From assembly GCA_028284565.1 (NCBI GenBank), contig JANQRM010000389.1, forward strand, positions 1 to 15,063: a stretch of 15,063 nt of DNA, in the 5' to 3' direction. The notes under the pieces are model-generated. The model was not told the origin of the DNA and made no database searches. It saw nothing but the letters and a program-made list of their open reading frames with translations. This document shows, in pieces, positions 14,873-15,063 of this stretch. The position numbers and the translations under genes are program-made. Each line of letters begins with the position of its first letter. The first letter of the stretch is position 1. This stretch comes from Anaerolineae bacterium (lineage in GTDB: Bacteria > Chloroflexota > Anaerolineae > Aggregatilineales > Phototrophicaceae).

Positions 14873-15063
14873 TTAAAAGGAATAACGTTGAGTGCGTTCA
14901 TAGAGAACTTGGCGACGTTCTTCGGGCGGTGGTTGCCGGACGATGCGCATCAGGATAAAGGCGATAATTGCCCCAGCGACGAAGCCCCCGATATGAGCGA
15001 AGAAGGCGACCCCTCCCCCCTCCGAATTTGATGCTCCCAACGAAGCGACTCCGTTAATCAGTT
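14873..15063 (-). CDS. Rhomboid-family intramembrane serine protease, C-terminal part
   Basis: The frame is open at the right edge, leaving about 62 residues visible, ending in TAA at 14873-14875. It reads through GGVAFFAHIGGFVAGAIIAF, the last transmembrane helix carrying the catalytic His of rhomboid peptidases, then a short basic cytosolic tail (RIVRQPPPEERRQ). The Ser motif (GxSG) lies outside the window. A preceding loop with GASNSEGGG is unusually Gly-rich. The enzyme would cut membrane proteins within the bilayer. It lies on the same strand and upstream of the sortase gene, so it may belong to the same envelope locus. Confidence 0.87.
   Translation of the reverse strand, partial: LINGVASLGASNSEGGGVAFFAHIGGFVAGAIIAFILMRIVRQPPPEERRQVLYERTQRYSF

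Overview
The window reads as bacterial chromosome of moderate, somewhat AT-leaning composition, densely packed with single genes and short operons on both strands. I see no mobile element, CRISPR array, tRNA or rRNA. The gene style suggests a single-membrane bacterium, most likely from the Chloroflexota (Anaerolineae-like). The clues are multi-membrane GT-C glycosyltransferases, a class of split-barrel enzyme often tied to F420, secreted TPR and SH3 proteins with Thr/Pro linkers, a transpeptidase-type sortase without an obvious LPXTG substrate nearby, and a beta-type glutamine synthetase. This placement is inference from gene content, not from a marker gene.

Layout. 1-1727 (+): 3' part of a GT-C membrane glycosyltransferase whose frame is open at the left edge. 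1804-2214 (+): PPOX-type flavin/F420 enzyme, meeting tail-to-tail a minus-strand pair, tetR (2413-3012) then a CWC zinc-finger-like protein (2219-2416), joined by an ATGA overlap. 3267-4697 (+): glnA, divergent from tetR, followed by a clear hairpin terminator. 4791-5360 (+): an unrecognised protein that looks like two tandem winged-helix units. 5414-6133 and 6210-6746 (-): a secreted SH3-domain protein and a DUF3267 membrane metallopeptidase. 6954-8144 (+): secreted TPR plus PPC-like protein. 8260-9261 (+): Gfo/Idh/MocA oxidoreductase, whose stop codon overlaps that of the convergent atypical SDR (9258-10211, -). 10456-10575 (+): a probable 39-residue basic small protein with its own ribosome-binding site and terminator. 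10655-11803 (-): soluble PAS histidine kinase with no partner regulator in view. 11925-14872 (-): an apparent cell-surface operon, sortase, then a two-membrane-segment protein (GTGA overlap), then a second GT-C glycosyltransferase. At the right edge is the C-terminus of a rhomboid-family protein (14873-15063, -).

Where genes appear to work together: the sortase/two-TM protein/GT-C cluster, perhaps with rhomboid, points to envelope assembly, and tetR with the CWC protein forms a translationally coupled unit. The remaining genes look like independent units with their own promoters. The least explained items are the 39-residue gene, the tandem winged-helix protein after glnA, and the two-TM protein coupled to the sortase.
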